Shown: positions 10,680 through 22,195 of the stretch, piece after piece
How positions within the stretch are numbered: position 1 is the first letter of the stretch
Layout of the letters: each line of letters begins with the position of its first letter
NCBI GenBank assembly: GCA_030762935.1
Contig: CM060899.1
Span: 66,514,501 to 66,578,500, forward strand
Length of the DNA stretch: 64,000 nt
Reading direction: 5' to 3'
From: Hymenopus coronatus
Taxonomy: Eukaryota > Arthropoda > Insecta > Mantodea > Hymenopodidae
The notes under the pieces: generated by a model
What the model was told of the DNA's origin: nothing
Seen by the model: only the letters and a program-made list of their open reading frames with translations
The model's database searches: none
Position numbers and translations under genes: made by a program

Positions 10680-11612
10680 CTGGAATCAAACAATACACGG
10701 CATCCACAACTATCTGGTCTACCTCGTTCATCCAGCACACCACCTTCTCCTGCAGCTGACATACGCTCACCTCACAGTACAAGCAGTAACCAAGGCAGTG
10801 ACTCAATGTCAAGTCTTGATGCATCTTTGCCATTTGGCGGTAGTGCAGGGCAAACAGTTACAGAGTTCCTTAACAGCCGTCGCCCCAACAGACTTTTACA
10901 AAATGGACGACCTCTGAAGAACACGAGTGCTGATTCTATCCTTGCAATGTTCCGGAACTTCTCATCAGCAACAGCAGGTCCTTCATCCTCCCATAAAATC
11001 TCTCCATCCACAACTCCAACTGCTTCAAGTCCACAGGATGATGCAGCTGGTTCAGATGAATCTTCAACGTCCTCCGCACCTACACCAATGTCTTCTTCAA
11101 GTTTCACACTAGAATCTCCAACATTGCATCGCCATAATCAAGGCAACACCATTGAGGTGCCAGTGTTGGATGCACTTAGTGCACATAAAGCTCCCTCAAG
11201 TTCTAGTGGTAATTTTCTGAATCCTCCCACCATTCTTCTGGAAATCCCAAGTGGGGGTATCAGCAAGTGTCTTTCTCCTATCAGAGAGGTCCCTACACCT
11301 CTTGCAACGCCTTCCCCATCGCCATCACTTACGCCAATCATGCCTAGAAGTGCACCTCTATTCCTGCGAACTAGGGATGAAGACAATGTGCGAATGGATA
11401 TGGAGGCTGCTGCCAGCAAACTTGAAGTTCCACTACCTAGCATTAAAGTCACCAACAGCAGTGATGAAGATGATGAAGAAGAAAGTGAAAGTGATAATGA
11501 TGAAGGAGAAATTAGTATAATAGTACCAAAGAGAGATTCAAATCCAGAACCTGGTGAAAGAGAAGTCATCACTACGCAGTCCAATCAATCACCACTTCCT
11601 TTCAGGCTCAAG
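10680..11612 (+). CDS. Host gene internal exon, Ser/Thr/Pro-rich, probably disordered
   Basis: The acceptor is tttatgcAG and the donor AAG/GTAAAT; the exon is 311 whole codons, phase 0 at both ends. Low-complexity Ser/Pro runs surround a few less degenerate islands, notably LNSRRPNRLLQNGRPLKN followed by NTSADSILAMFRNFSS, which looks like a short amphipathic motif, and PPTILLEIPSGG. Near the end is an acidic tract (SSDEDDEEESESDNDEGE) followed by IVPKRDSNPEPGERE. Many SP and TP sites suggest proline-directed phosphorylation (inference). The predicted product is a scaffold-like or regulatory tail rather than an enzyme domain. Three other frames over this exon are open only because the composition is biased and are not genes. 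Confidence 0.9.
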
Positions 11613-11872
11613 GTAAATATTAATTTAGACATCAAAAAGAGAGGTAAAGTGTCAATAAAAACATTGATTGCATAGACAAAAGAAGTGCTTAGACTTTAGT
11701 ACTGTTCAAGTTAAAGGGAATTTCAAATTGATGTTTTAACCTATGGAATATCCCAAATGGCTTTATCTTGCCCCAGATCTCTAATGTTAGGATTGTCATG
11801 GTCCCAAAAAACTGAGATTGTCCCAGTTTTGAGTGTTGGAAAAGGTGTCCTGACTGTGGCAAAAAATCCCAG

Positions 11873-13095
11873 ATTTATAAGGTCATCTGGTAAGTTTTCG
11901 AAATGAAATCCAAAATAACAACTGATCTGGTTCAAACTATTTTTATTTTCAAAGTAGGCTCCCCTACTCTATTGCATTTGGTCCATCACTGTTCTAATGC
12001 CTTTATTCCATCTCAAAAATGAGATTCCTGGGCTGCAAATACTCGTCTGGCTATTAGTTCTTCATTTGAAGAGAATCTCCATCTACCGAGGAAACTTTTG
12101 AACTTAGGGAAGAGATGGAAATCTGATGAAGCCATACTAGCTGAATAAGGTACGTGAGGCAAAAAATCATACCTCAGCTCATGTATTTTTGCCATGGAAA
12201 AAACCGATAAAATCAGGCACACTCTGAACTAATATAAAATGCTTTATTCCTTGCTAACCTGGGTCTTTTTGGACATATATTTTGCTGTAGTGGTCCAAGA
12301 GGTTAGCATAGTAATCTCCCATAATTGTTTATCATTAGGAAGATAATCTATCAGCAAAATCCCTTTTGCTTCTTAGAAAAGTAATACCAGGCCAACTGAA
12401 TTGTCTTTGCTTTATTTGGAGGTGGAGAATCAGCATGCTTCCACTGTTTTGACTATTGTTTTGTTTCTGGTTAATGACCACACTTCCTCTGTGGTCTTAA
12501 ACCATGCAGAAAATCTTGTGGGATTTTCTGAAAATGGGCCATACATTTTTCTGATTTGTTTTTGACATTTGCGGCACCAATCTGGAAGATAATTTTTTCA
12601 CACCTAATTGCTCAGTAAAAATGTGATTTTCTCTTTTACATGATATCGCTACAGCTTCAGCAAATTCTCGCACTTTCAGTCAATATTCCTCCAAGACCAT
12701 TCCGTGGACTTTTGTAACCATTTCTGGGGTGATGCTGCACCTTGGGCGACCACTGTGCAGATCATCTTCTATGCTCTCCTGACCAAATTTAAATTCATAG
12801 GTCCACTTAGCAACAGTTGAATATGAAGGAGCAGAATCTCTCAATGTGTTCAGCAAGTCAACATGAATTTCATTTGCTTTCATGCCTTTCTTTAAAGTAC
12901 TGCTCGAATCTTCAAAACTTCTTACAAAAGGAACAACAATAATAAGTAATCTGCATCACAGCTCTCCATCCAGAGCACTGAAATGTTACATGTGTACTCA
13001 TAAAGGATGGCTTATTATTGCATCAGAACCATATTGCACTTTCATTGATCATTGTTGGCAATTCCGAGAACTTATCAAACAACCCTCACATCATG
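11873..13095 (-). pseudogene. Mariner-like transposon with decayed transposase
   Basis: On the - strand, an N-terminal segment reads SYSTVAKWTYEFKFGQESIE then DDLHSGRPRC, the helix-turn-helix and GRP linker typical of mariner transposases (12680-12883). Further along, a block around 12013-12222 contains ASSDFHLFPKFKSFLG, equivalent to the third catalytic Asp region. Frameshifts and stops lie between. The ends TTGTTTGATAAGTTCTC (near 13080 on the - strand) and GGTCATCTGGTAAGTTTTC (near 11880 on the + strand) form degenerate terminal inverted repeats, so nearly the full 1.2-kb element is present. It is inactive and lies in an intron of the host gene, antisense to it. Confidence 0.8.
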
Positions 13096-13139
13096 CCATT
13101 TCCATTATGAAATGCATTTAAAATGCCCTTATCAACTGC

Positions 13140-14025
13140 CATTATAACTGTTTGACTGGAGACCTGACTACAATTGCTCTGGTTTAAGTTTATCAATTAT
13201 TGTTGGCATGCTAACAAATGAAGCATTCATGCATGTTGGCAATTGAATTTTAACCATGAAGGAGAGTGCAAATTTGTTGCCCTAGTTTCATAGCAACCAG
13301 CAAAAGTACCAATTAGAAACAACATGTAAAATTAAAATTTAGTTGAGTCGATTTTGTACTAAATTTTAATTGTTAAAACACATCACTGTCTCAAAGTCCA
13401 CCATATATCAGGATAACATGTAAAATCTTCTGAAAAGTATGTTTAGTATAAGAAAGCCTAATGCCCATAAAGTGTAAATATTGAAATTTTTAATAAAATG
13501 CTGAAAATCAAGACATATGGGTAAGCAGTCCGAAAAATGTGAATTGAACATCAAGTTCTCGAGTTGACTGCGAAAATACTGACATGCATTGTTTTGGCAT
13601 CATTAATAAGGTACAACTGATAATAACTAAAGCTTCTTTGTCCCAGTTTTATGGCAAATGACTATGGTAATCTTATCTAAGGGGCAAGTTCCAATTGCAT
13701 TGCTCCTAATAAAGGACATATATATTTGTTTGGCTTAAAGGACTTTGCCAATCTCATGATTAAGGTAATGTGCTATTCTCTAATGCATTCTCATAAAGCT
13801 TGTGTGATAGTTATTTGGGGTCATAATAAATAAACAGATGTGATACCATTAAAAATACCTCAGAAAAGGGCAGAAATATTTTCTCTCTTGTTTGAGGGAA
13901 TGAAAGAAAGAGAGGGAGAAAAAGTGCAGCCAAGGAAAGCAGCAGGGGAAGAAGTTCATGACCACTTCACAAGAGAATTTGGATAGGGTATTGTGTGTAT
14001 TAGTAATACAGGACGTAAATATATA
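13140..14025. other. Intron sequence without recognised features
   Basis: AT-rich and unique within the window. A purine-rich stretch (AGAAAGAGAGGGAGAAAAAG) lies at about 13900. Confidence 0.4.
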
Positions 14026-14045
14026 ATTTTGATTAAAACCAGTAG

Positions 14046-14500
14046 TCTTAAGCTTTCACGGCTGGAGTCCAAATTATAACTAGAAGAATTTTCCAGGCTG
14101 AGAAGCTGTGGTGAAGGTTTGGTTGCAACTGAGTCGTTGGCTGAAATAGCGGCAGTATTTATACTCAGGCTGCTCTCATGTGATTGGTTCAGCTGGAACT
14201 GCATGTGAGGGGGTAGTGGAGGGAGGGGGGGTTAGCCACTCTGGTGCTTTTGATTCCTGATTGGTTCAGATGATCTCGTTGGGTTTATGCCAGTTTGATG
14301 TTCTCAAGTAGCAGATGCCAGTTTTTGCTTAGTTTTTGAGTCTCTTCTTTCCTATTAAAGTTATTGGGATATTTATAAATTTCTATTGCTTCATGATGTA
14401 ATCTAGCAAGGTAATAAGGCTCTTGTGTTACATTATACCACTGCAACATAGCGTCAACACCCGGCTTACGGAACACAAGAGGTGATGCCGTCTAGGTCAA
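14046..14500 (-). pseudogene. Penelope-like element fragment, reverse arm
   Basis: On the - strand a short open frame reads YYLARLHHEAIEIYKYPNNF then NRKEETQKLSKNWHLLLENI, the end of the GIY-YIG endonuclease region typical of Penelope-like elements (REAIEI-x-KHPNNFNR pattern). The outer end carries AAGCTTTCACGGCTGGAGTC, a motif shared with the PLE fragment at 43258. It forms a long inverted repeat with 14560-15000. Confidence 0.7.
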
Positions 14501-15003
14501 CCTAAGAAGTCTGCGGTTGCTGAATATGCACTTTGGGCAGAAGGGGAACACATATTCAATATCATGAAACAGTCGTTCTCTCATCTATGCCTTATTACCA
14601 TGCTAGATTACAACGTGAAGCAATAGAAATTTATAAACATCCCAATAACTTTAATAGAAAAGAAGAGACTCAAAAACTAAGCAAAAACTGGCATCTGCTA
14701 CTTGAGAATATCAAGCAGGCACAAACCCAACAAGATCATCCAAACCAATCAGGAATCAAAAGCACTGGAGTGGCTAACTCCCTTCCTCCACCACCCCCAC
14801 ACATGCAGCTCCAGCCGGACCAATCGCATGAGAGCAACCTGAGTATAAATACTGCCACTATTTCAGCCTACGAGTTCAGTTGCGACTAAACCTTTTAGAC
14901 CACGCCATTGAAGATGTTCACTGCAGTCGTGAACAAAACATCTGGATCTGGAAAATCCAGCAGACCACAGCTTTTCAGCCCGGAAAATTCTTCTACTTAT
15001 ACT
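14501..15003 (+). pseudogene. Penelope-like element fragment, forward arm
   Basis: Reads GQPKKSAVAEYALWAEG, then after a frame break YYHARLQREAIEIYKHPNNF and NRKEETQKLSKNWHLLLENI, followed by a proline-rich tail ending at a stop near 14887. The first motif is the SAVAEH-type centre of a PLE GIY-YIG domain. Downstream, TTGAAGATG, a TTCAC/GTGAA stem and CAAAACATC resemble the structured PLE terminal module. About 350 bp of this arm mirrors 14058-14410. Confidence 0.72.
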
Positions 15004-15004
15004 T

Positions 15005-15624
15005 TGATTAAAACGTTAATGAGAATGCACAGTGAAATAACTAATCAATTAAGAGTAAAAGCATAGGATTACATTCAAACCTCAGTCATTAAAATAGGTG
15101 ATTTACTTAGAAAAACATGTTTTGGCAGCTGTTACCACCATGTTTAGTGGAGATTTACTGATGAATTTGTTGTAGCAGCCTGTAGAAGTTTCTCTTCTGG
15201 GTAGATGAATTTTGAGATGAGACATTGGTTTGTGGTATGTCAAAATTTATGACTTTGTTTTTGTTTTTTAAGATTAATGATTTTTCCTGACTGTTAACCC
15301 AATTGGATTCTGTACTGATTAATAACTTGGGTTCACTGTGAAGTAAGTCACTTATTTCAATGAATGAAGTTTGAATGAAATGTGTTTTTACACTTAATTG
15401 ATATAATTTCGAGATTCTATTAAAAGCTTAGGTGAAGAGCCATTTCACCAGGTGAGCTGCCCTTGGCCCTCTGTTGATCCATACTTAACTTTAAAATTTT
15501 TCTCTCCTCCTTTGAATCACAATATAAAATAATTCTGTTCTCCAAAAACCACAATGTTTCAGATCTTTTATTTCCTTTCTGTCTAGTATTATTAATTTTA
15601 CTGAACAAAACATGTTTATTTTAG
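15005..15624. other. Intron sequence before the large exon
   Basis: AT-rich, no repeat recognised. Ends in the acceptor tttattttAG at 15624. Confidence 0.5.
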
Positions 15625-17183
15625 GTTCGCCCTCCACCATTTACCAAAAGTTCAAGGACTGTAGCTGTGAGTGAGGAAAATGTACCCAATTCTGGTGAAG
15701 AGGAAGTGGGTAGCGACTGCAATAAGAGTGATTCTGCATGTCCTACAAGCAGTGCAAGTTCTGTGCAGACAGTTATACCATTACTGACAATACAACAACC
15801 CTCCCCAACTCATCAATGTCCCCCAAGACCCCTCCTGGGATCTCCTCCTCCACAACGTGCAGGAAATCATTTGGAATCCAACTTTCAGTTTACAGCAAAA
15901 GGACCTAGACGACTGCTGAAGGAACTGGATAAACCAAATTCACTCGATCTTCCATGTCCACCGCCTCTAATTACAGTGACTACGAACATGAGTGAGGCGG
16001 AATCAGACACAGAATCCATCTCACCTGCAACAAAGACAGGCAATGCACATCCAGGTGTGTCTGGAGGCGGAGTGGGTATGTGCTATCTTAGTCCATTCTC
16101 CATGTGTTCTCGTGCTGATCGTACTGCATCAGAATCAAACCTCAGTTCATCAGGCTACAGTTCAATGGCAAGCCCTGGACCTTCACGTTGTGGTTCTAAC
16201 AATCCCTTATGTCCTTCAGAAGTAGATGACCCTCCTTGCCCAGGATCTGGTTGTGGTCCAGGGCATCTACCCACACGCAAACCATCACCTCTGCTTCGCA
16301 CTCCTGCCACTACAACAGACACCGGTGGAAATGAGGGGGAAGCCAGGAGGCCTCCTGAAGACCATGTGCTGCAGGGAGGCCATTGCAGAGGGCGTTCTGA
16401 CTCGGAAACAATGTCTGATGACCTCTTCATGGAGTCCAATGATGAGGGCATAGGTACAGATCACTTGGATGAGAAGATCGAGGAAGGTGAACTGAAAAGT
16501 GCAAAGGAATTAGAAGTGTTTATTGGTAAGGAATTGTTGGAGAATGGAAAGACGCTTCTAGGGCTACCAATGTTGTCAGCTCCTCCCATAGCTCCTCCGA
16601 GAGGGATTACAAAATATGGGAGTGTAGACACTGGTTTAGATTGTTGCAAATTGCTGCCACCATCTACTGTAGCTCAGTGCAGCAAGTCTTCCTTGCAGTT
16701 ACCAGCAATTGTTGTGCAACCTGATCCTGGGGGGAGTGATAAGCATCTCAGTCCGGTGAGTTCACGTAGCGAGAGCCCTCTTAGTGACAAAACAGCTGGG
16801 CTAGGACGCTTTTCACCGTTATTCTATGGCCGACATAAGTCGGATCAGTTGCCTTTTACGGACTCAGATGGACTGTATGACTGTCCTAGTTCAGACTGTC
16901 CCCAAAATAGGGCCCCAGCAAGCACAATAGTACAACAACATCGAAAATCAACAGGACGAAGGCGAGAACGTCGCTCCGCTCCGAGAATTCCTGGAACGTG
17001 TGGTGCAGGAGGGGGTAACAAAACACCAAGTCCCACCAAGACATCAACTTTCCTTGATGTTCCAGGCAAGGATCAGTTCTATCGTCCCGTAGCACCCAGA
17101 AAGCCAAGCCCTAAGCGTACAAGAGCACGCACCCAGCCTCGTGTCAGCTCATCATCTTCTTCAGAAAGTCTTACTTCCACCAG
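15625..17183 (+). CDS. Host gene largest exon, Ser/Pro-rich tail with conserved-looking islands
   Basis: The acceptor is tttattttAG and the donor CCAG/GTGAGC; the exon is 1,559 nt, starting in phase 0 and ending with two bases of a split Arg codon. It continues RLK from the previous exon into VRPPPFTKSSRTVAVSEENV. Islands that look constrained are RRLLKELDKPNSLDLP, TASESNLSSSGYSSMASPGP, DEGIGTDHLDEKIEEGELKS running into AKELEVFIGKELLENGK, a proline-rich APPIAPPRG, and basic stretches RRRERRSAPRIPG and KPSPKRTRARTQPR. No catalytic or membrane domain is visible. These islands are the best query for naming the gene; several resemble tails of insect signalling or scaffold proteins, but I cannot assign one. 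Confidence 0.92.
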
Positions 17184-17459
17184 GTGAGCATATTCTTGTT
17201 TTTAATTAGTTTGGGATAGATATAACTTCTCTTTATTTATTAAGATAGGTGTTAAATGTATCCAAATTAAAAGGAAAGCTCATGCATGAACAACAATTGG
17301 AGTAATGTCATTAAAACTAAATTGCAAAAATTGCTATAATTGGTACTTTTACTATATTATGCATTATTATTAATTGGAATTTTCTCTTTAATATGATATA
17401 AAGTAAAACCCAGCTTAACTAAAATCCAGGTACTGAATAGTGGAGGAAGAGAAAAACAA

Positions 17460-17943
17460 TCTGATGTGTTCCATTCACATGACTTTTTCTACATCTCGGT
17501 AACAAATTATTCTTAAAAAGCTTATTCTTCTATCTACTTCATAATAATTGAGATTTCTATCTACTTCATAATAATTGAGATAAACATTAGCAGAAATTCT
17601 CCTTAATACTTGATTCATTATTCTTATCTCTTTGCTTGCCAGGAGTAAACAAATGAAAAACAAGAAGAAAGATGTCTGCTCATTTGAGAAAAGTTTAAGT
17701 GACCAAAATTCAAACCAATAATCCAGAATATCTCAAAAGCGGTTAACTCTACAAAAATAAATGTATATGACATACACTGTGTGTTTTAATGAGATCTACA
17801 TTTTTGGTGTAGTAAGTTTTTGTATATCTCTTACGGTTAGCCAGTTATACAAAAGTTTTCCAGAATAAAGAGGTCTTCAGAGGCTATTCCCAGAAAATTC
17901 AAGATTTACATTTCGTTTGTCATAAAAATGTCTTAAACATAAG
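17460..17943 (+). repeat. H repeat copy 5, 3' truncated
   Basis: Starts TCTGATGTGTTCCATTCACA. It contains a local 27-bp tandem duplication (TTCTATCTACTTCATAATAA twice, 17529-17582) and stops after TGTCTTAAACATAAG. Confidence 0.8.
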
Positions 17944-18098
17944 TAAATGCTGGAAATGTCCTTCATCACCTACTAAACATTTACCAAGAAACATATTTGG
18001 ACTGACATGATTTACCTCAGCCCCTGTTGTTTTCATATTTCAGTTAGTATATTTTCCTCTAGTTGCTTTAATGTTTCGTTTTGTAGTCGACTTACCCT

Positions 18099-18409
18099 TC
18101 CCATATTTAGCCCTAGGACTTACAGGCACATACCTAGGGGTCAGAAGCCTGTTGAGGAGAATGAAGAACTGAAACGAGTTGTAGCCAGGCATGAGCATGA
18201 GGAAATGGATAATACAAAATCAAAGCGAAATGGATGGAATGGTGATGATGGAGCAACGTGGGGAATGAATGACAGGGGAAACCGGAGAAGCCCAGAAAAA
18301 AACCACCCAGATGCCACTTCGTCCACCACAAATCCCACAAGCTTGGGATTGAACCCAGGCTACCTAGGTGGGAGGCCACTGGTCTAACCACTAGGCCATG
18401 GTGCTGCCT
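18099..18409 (-). repeat. SINE family E, complete reverse copy
   Basis: Reverse strand: head GGCCTAGTGGTTAGACCAGT and B-box GGTTCAATCCCAAGC, then a C/T-rich body and the end TGTAAGTCCTAGGGCTAA. This is the uninterrupted reference for the family. An open frame across it has no coding meaning. Confidence 0.8.
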
Positions 18410-18411
18410 TT

Positions 18412-19010
18412 CCTTCAATGTCTTCTTCTTCCACTTCAGGGATAGGCTATGTTGCCCATTCCGGCTCAAAGTCATCTTCCCATCTGATTCTAGGATGCCC
18501 TATTGGTCTATAATTTAGTGCCTGTTTTGTTATTCTATTGCTATGCATTCTGTTTTTGTGTTGGAGCCATTGATACTTAATATCATTTATCTTCTCCTCT
18601 AGTTTACATATGATGAACTCTTCGTATTTGCATACTTGATTTGTATGTGATCTTTTAATGTATAACCTGATATTCAACTAAGAAATTGCATCTCAGCTGT
18701 TTCTAATCTTCTCCTGTTTGCTTTACTTAAAGTCCAGTTTTTGCTGCCATATAAGAGTGTAGGGATAACTAGTACCTCATAAAATTTCATTATTGTTTCT
18801 TTTCTGGTTTTATTTCCTAATGTTCTTTGTATAGTTCCACATATATGTTGGAATTTATTTAATTTTCGTTTTATATATTTTTCTTGGTCATAGGATATCC
18901 AACATCTCAAGTAGTTAAAGGTGTTTACTTGTTCTATTATTTCTCCATCTATTACTATTTTTGATCTTATGGGGAACTTTCCTTTAAAAACCATAGTTTT
19001 TTATTTATTT
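18412..19010 (-). pseudogene. LINE reverse transcriptase C-terminal fragment (RTE/R1-like)
   Basis: Two adjoining frames on the - strand read MVFKGKFPIRSKIVIDGEII and EQVNTFNYLRCWISYDQEKY, then LVIPTLLYGSKNWTLSKANR, and in another frame YQWLQHKNRMHSNRITKQAL and GHPRIRWEDDFEPEWAT. The order YLG-like, P-x-LLYG-S-x-NW, WLQH-x-x-RM and GxPxxRWxDD is that of the thumb and C-terminus of insect non-LTR retrotransposons. Frameshifts and the stop after WAT show decay. It lies antisense in a host intron. Confidence 0.75.
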
Positions 19011-19379
19011 TCCTTCAATGTGTAAGTGATTTTCATGGCGATGCTCAAAATTTTTTAGAATTTCAATTTTTCTTCTGCTAACACTGTACATCTCGTCACT
19101 TTTATTGTTTTGCACTCAACCAGCAGTCACAAATTTCTTCACAAGTTCATGAATTGAAGTTCTGAAAGGAGGCAATTATGTAGGAAACTTCAGGATGAGT
19201 TTTTGATAAATATGGCAAACCGATTCATATTTAAAATAACATTTACTTACAAACATAGGTTGTTCCGATCTTCACAAATGACGTGGACTACTCACACTAA
19301 TGATTATTAGTAACTTAAGGACAGAAAACCTGTCATGAGTGCAGGGTGTGGGGAGTGATAAATACCACCAGCATTGTGC

Positions 19380-19560
19380 AATATTCTCTCTTTCTGTCTC
19401 TTACTGAAGTGTCAAAACACGGGACTCTCTTTTAGTCATTCACGGAAGTGTTGAACACAGGACTCCTCTTCTCTCTTCCAGTCCTTAACTGCAATGTCAA
19501 ACACAGAATTCCTCTCTTTCAGTTACTTACAGAAATGTCAATACCGTGCAAGTGGCCATT
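19380..19560 (+). repeat. Short degenerate tandem repeat, period about 55-60 bp
   Basis: Three to four imperfect units, each with CTCTCTT, a TTACTGAAGTGTCAA-like core and ACACGGGACTCTC or ACACAGGACTCCTC. It ends about 160 bp before the exon at 19716. Confidence 0.6.
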
Positions 19561-19715
19561 CTATACCAAAGATACTGCATACAGCTGCTCTGAGAAAGTT
19601 TGCTTGGTAGGAGAAACAGAGTTTAAGTTTGCAAATTCCCTAACATTTCCCCAAGAAAGGAATCCCTGTTATATGCTGAGCAAACAAATGAATTCTTTAC
19701 ATGTAATGTTTCCAG

Positions 19716-19854
19716 GGAGATGACCATCAGATCGCCATCTGACAAAAACTTGAATACCTGGACTGGGCTGCTAAGCAGTAAGACAGACGTAGACTGGGGT
19801 AGTGAAACAAAACGTCATTTGTCTGTGGAAGTATCTGCAGAGGACACAGGAGAA
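19716..19854 (+). CDS. Host gene small internal exon (139 nt)
   Basis: The acceptor tgtttccAG precedes G GAG ATG ACC, and the donor is GAA/GTAAGT. The first base completes the Arg codon left open at 17183 (AG+G), giving R-EMTIRSPSDKNLNTWTG, then LLSSKTDVDWGSETKRHLSV and EVSAEDTGE. It ends in phase 0. It is too short to stand out as an open reading frame in its own frame, but joining in phase on the left and to the exon at 32801 on the right supports it. It is rich in charged and polar residues with one Trp pair. The following intron is nearly 13 kb and is the most repeat-laden in the gene. Confidence 0.85.
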
Positions 19855-20484
19855 GTAAGTCCTTATATTATTGTATTTCTGTATAGTGTTTATTTTTAAT
19901 TTATTCTTAATGTAATAATCAATCTACTTAATATTCTTATCACAAGAATTCATAAGACGATCAGAAGAAGCTATGATAAGCATCAAAGATTTCTAGCTGT
20001 TTCCTCATTATTGTTAGTAAATTCAAAAACTAAAAAACTAATTCCTTTACCATAGGAACACTTCCATATTCAGTGCATTTCAGTGTATATGAACTTTTAT
20101 TTGTACTTTTAACTCAGCTGTTTTATTTGGTATGACTGGCAATTTCTGGAAATTGTTATGAATTTATGAATGAATGGTTTATTTGTACATTTCTTTACAT
20201 GCTAATTACAGTGTCTATTTTTTCCCCAATAACTACTATGTTATATATAAGCTATGTACAAACTTGTAGTTGATATGTTTGATTTGCTATCTCCATGGCC
20301 TTACAGCTCATCTGAGTAGCTGCTATTGGTCCGACTTTTCTTTTCTCTCCTTCCTTGTAGCCTTCCCTGTTTCTTGTCTTCATTTATCCTCCGAATCCAC
20401 TTTTCTTTTACTCTACTCAGAAATTCCTCTATGTCGCTGCTCTTTTATTCCATCTTTCCAAATGAAATTTTTATTGTTGATTTA

Positions 20485-20617
20485 ATTGCTTATTTCACAC
20501 AAGTTGTGTCTAGGACAGGAAAATTCAATGCCATAGCTGGGATTTGAACCATGGATCTCCATCTCTGGCCAGTTGTTCTAATCACTGAGCTACCACGGCA
20601 ACATACCAGCACAGCAT
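20485..20617 (-). repeat. SINE family B, reverse copy
   Basis: Contains CAAGTTGTGTCTAGGACAGG, the B-box complement GGGATTTGAACCATGGATCT and the A-box complement TCTAATCACTGAGCTACC. Matches 3586-3752 in reverse. Confidence 0.75.
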
Positions 20618-20728
20618 ACTCTGTATTCTGTTAAATTACAGTGGCAAAGCCAGTCATAACTGATAGGGAGTCTGAATCTTAGCTCAGATTTTCCTGTATA
20701 TTAACTCCTTATGGCATATGAAAAAATA

Positions 20729-21557
20729 TCTGATGTGTTCCATTCACATGATTTTCTCTATATCTCTGCAACAAAGTATTGTTAAAAAGTTTATGCTTCT
20801 ATTTACTTCATGCTAATCGAGAAAAAAATTAACAGAAGTAGTCTTATCACTTGCTTCCTTGTAAGTAGAAGCGAAATAAGGTTGTACCATAGCTTAAAGT
20901 GATAGTCAAAAGTTGGTTACTATATGACTGAAGTTCCTTTGTTTGTATGGACAGGAGTTGACAAATTCCTGTATGAAAAAATTACATTTTTCCAAGCCGA
21001 AACCAAAAATAAGGAATATCTAAATATCTAAAAAGTGTTTTAAGGGGCTCTACATTTGTTGTGTGGTAAGTTTTTGTCCATCTCTTACAGTTTAGCAGTT
21101 ATGCAAAATTCCGTAAGATTTATCCAGAATAAAGTAGTCTTCAGAGACTATTCTCAGAAAATTCAAGATATGCATTATATTTGTCAGGCAAATATCTTTA
21201 ATATATGATATTTTAATCAAAATCGTTAAAGCCATTTTTAAAAACATCAAAATTTTCAAAAAAAGTTCCATGTAAAGGGTAGTTGGGGGTGGGAGGATTT
21301 TCCTGAAAATCATGTCGCATCCTTGGAAGATACCAAACTTAAATACCAAGTTTGGTGTTTAACCAACTTTTTGTTTTTGAGCTATGCTGTCCAGAGACAT
21401 ACATACAAATCTTTTTCTAAGAATGTTTTTCGTGGACTCAGGCGACACCTCAAAACATATATTTCTGATGAAATCTTAGTATGAAATTTTTTGGTGGAAT
21501 ACAGTACCTTCTCTATACACTATGAATGTTGTACTTGCGAGTTAGAGAAAGTAAAAA
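20729..21557 (+). repeat. H repeat copy 6, full length with short CA tract
   Basis: Starts TCTGATGTGTTCCATTCACA and ends TTAGAGAAAGTAAAAA. The microsatellite is shortened to GACATACATACA. Confidence 0.85.
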
Positions 21558-22195
21558 TGAGAGGTATTAGTATCAGATTGACCCATGTATATTAATTTAC
21601 AATTTGCTACAAACAATATTTTTGAGATTGATTGATAAGAATATCTTTAAGATCATTAAACACTTTGAATAATCTTGAAGCTGTGTAAGATAAACTGATA
21701 TATATATTTCACTAGAATTTAAATTCCCTGTATTAGAGATTTGAGAATGAAAATGCTATTAGGAATGCAAGAGGTTAGTCAAGAAAAGAACTGCCCTGAC
21801 AGCATTTCTCAAAACATGACAGCCTTGTCTTCCACCCCTGCTGAAGTCAGGTTGCTTTTACAAGCTTTTTACTTTAAAGCAAACCTCCCAGTTGCCAAGT
21901 TTTTAGTGCTTCTAAAACTGTATGCCATGATTCTCAAATAACAGTATATATTTAATAATGAGTAAATTAATTATTAGTAACAACTAACAGAACCCACAGT
22001 TTTGCACTTCTTATGTTAATGAGATACAATTTTAATTCCCATTTTTCCTTATACCAAGCATCAGTAACTGTTGCTCTTTCAGAGAGAGCAAACTTGCTTG
22101 CTGCACACTCACAACCACCTATGTATACTGTGTGACCAACTGCGTGGACATTTGTTCAGTACAGTGGCGGAGTGCAACTTTTTCCATTTAAAATA

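Noticed and set aside
10772..11107. Antisense and alternative-frame open frames over the Ser-rich exons (also 11138-11584, 16155-16451, 16845-17107)
   Set aside because: Shadows of the real + strand exons produced by biased codon composition.
17529..17582. CRISPR-like direct repeat
   Set aside because: Just a two-unit 27-bp tandem duplication inside an H copy; no spacers, and the window is eukaryotic.
18007..18387. Open frame of 126 codons across SINE E
   Set aside because: The frame is created by the repeat, and the other SINE E copies break it.
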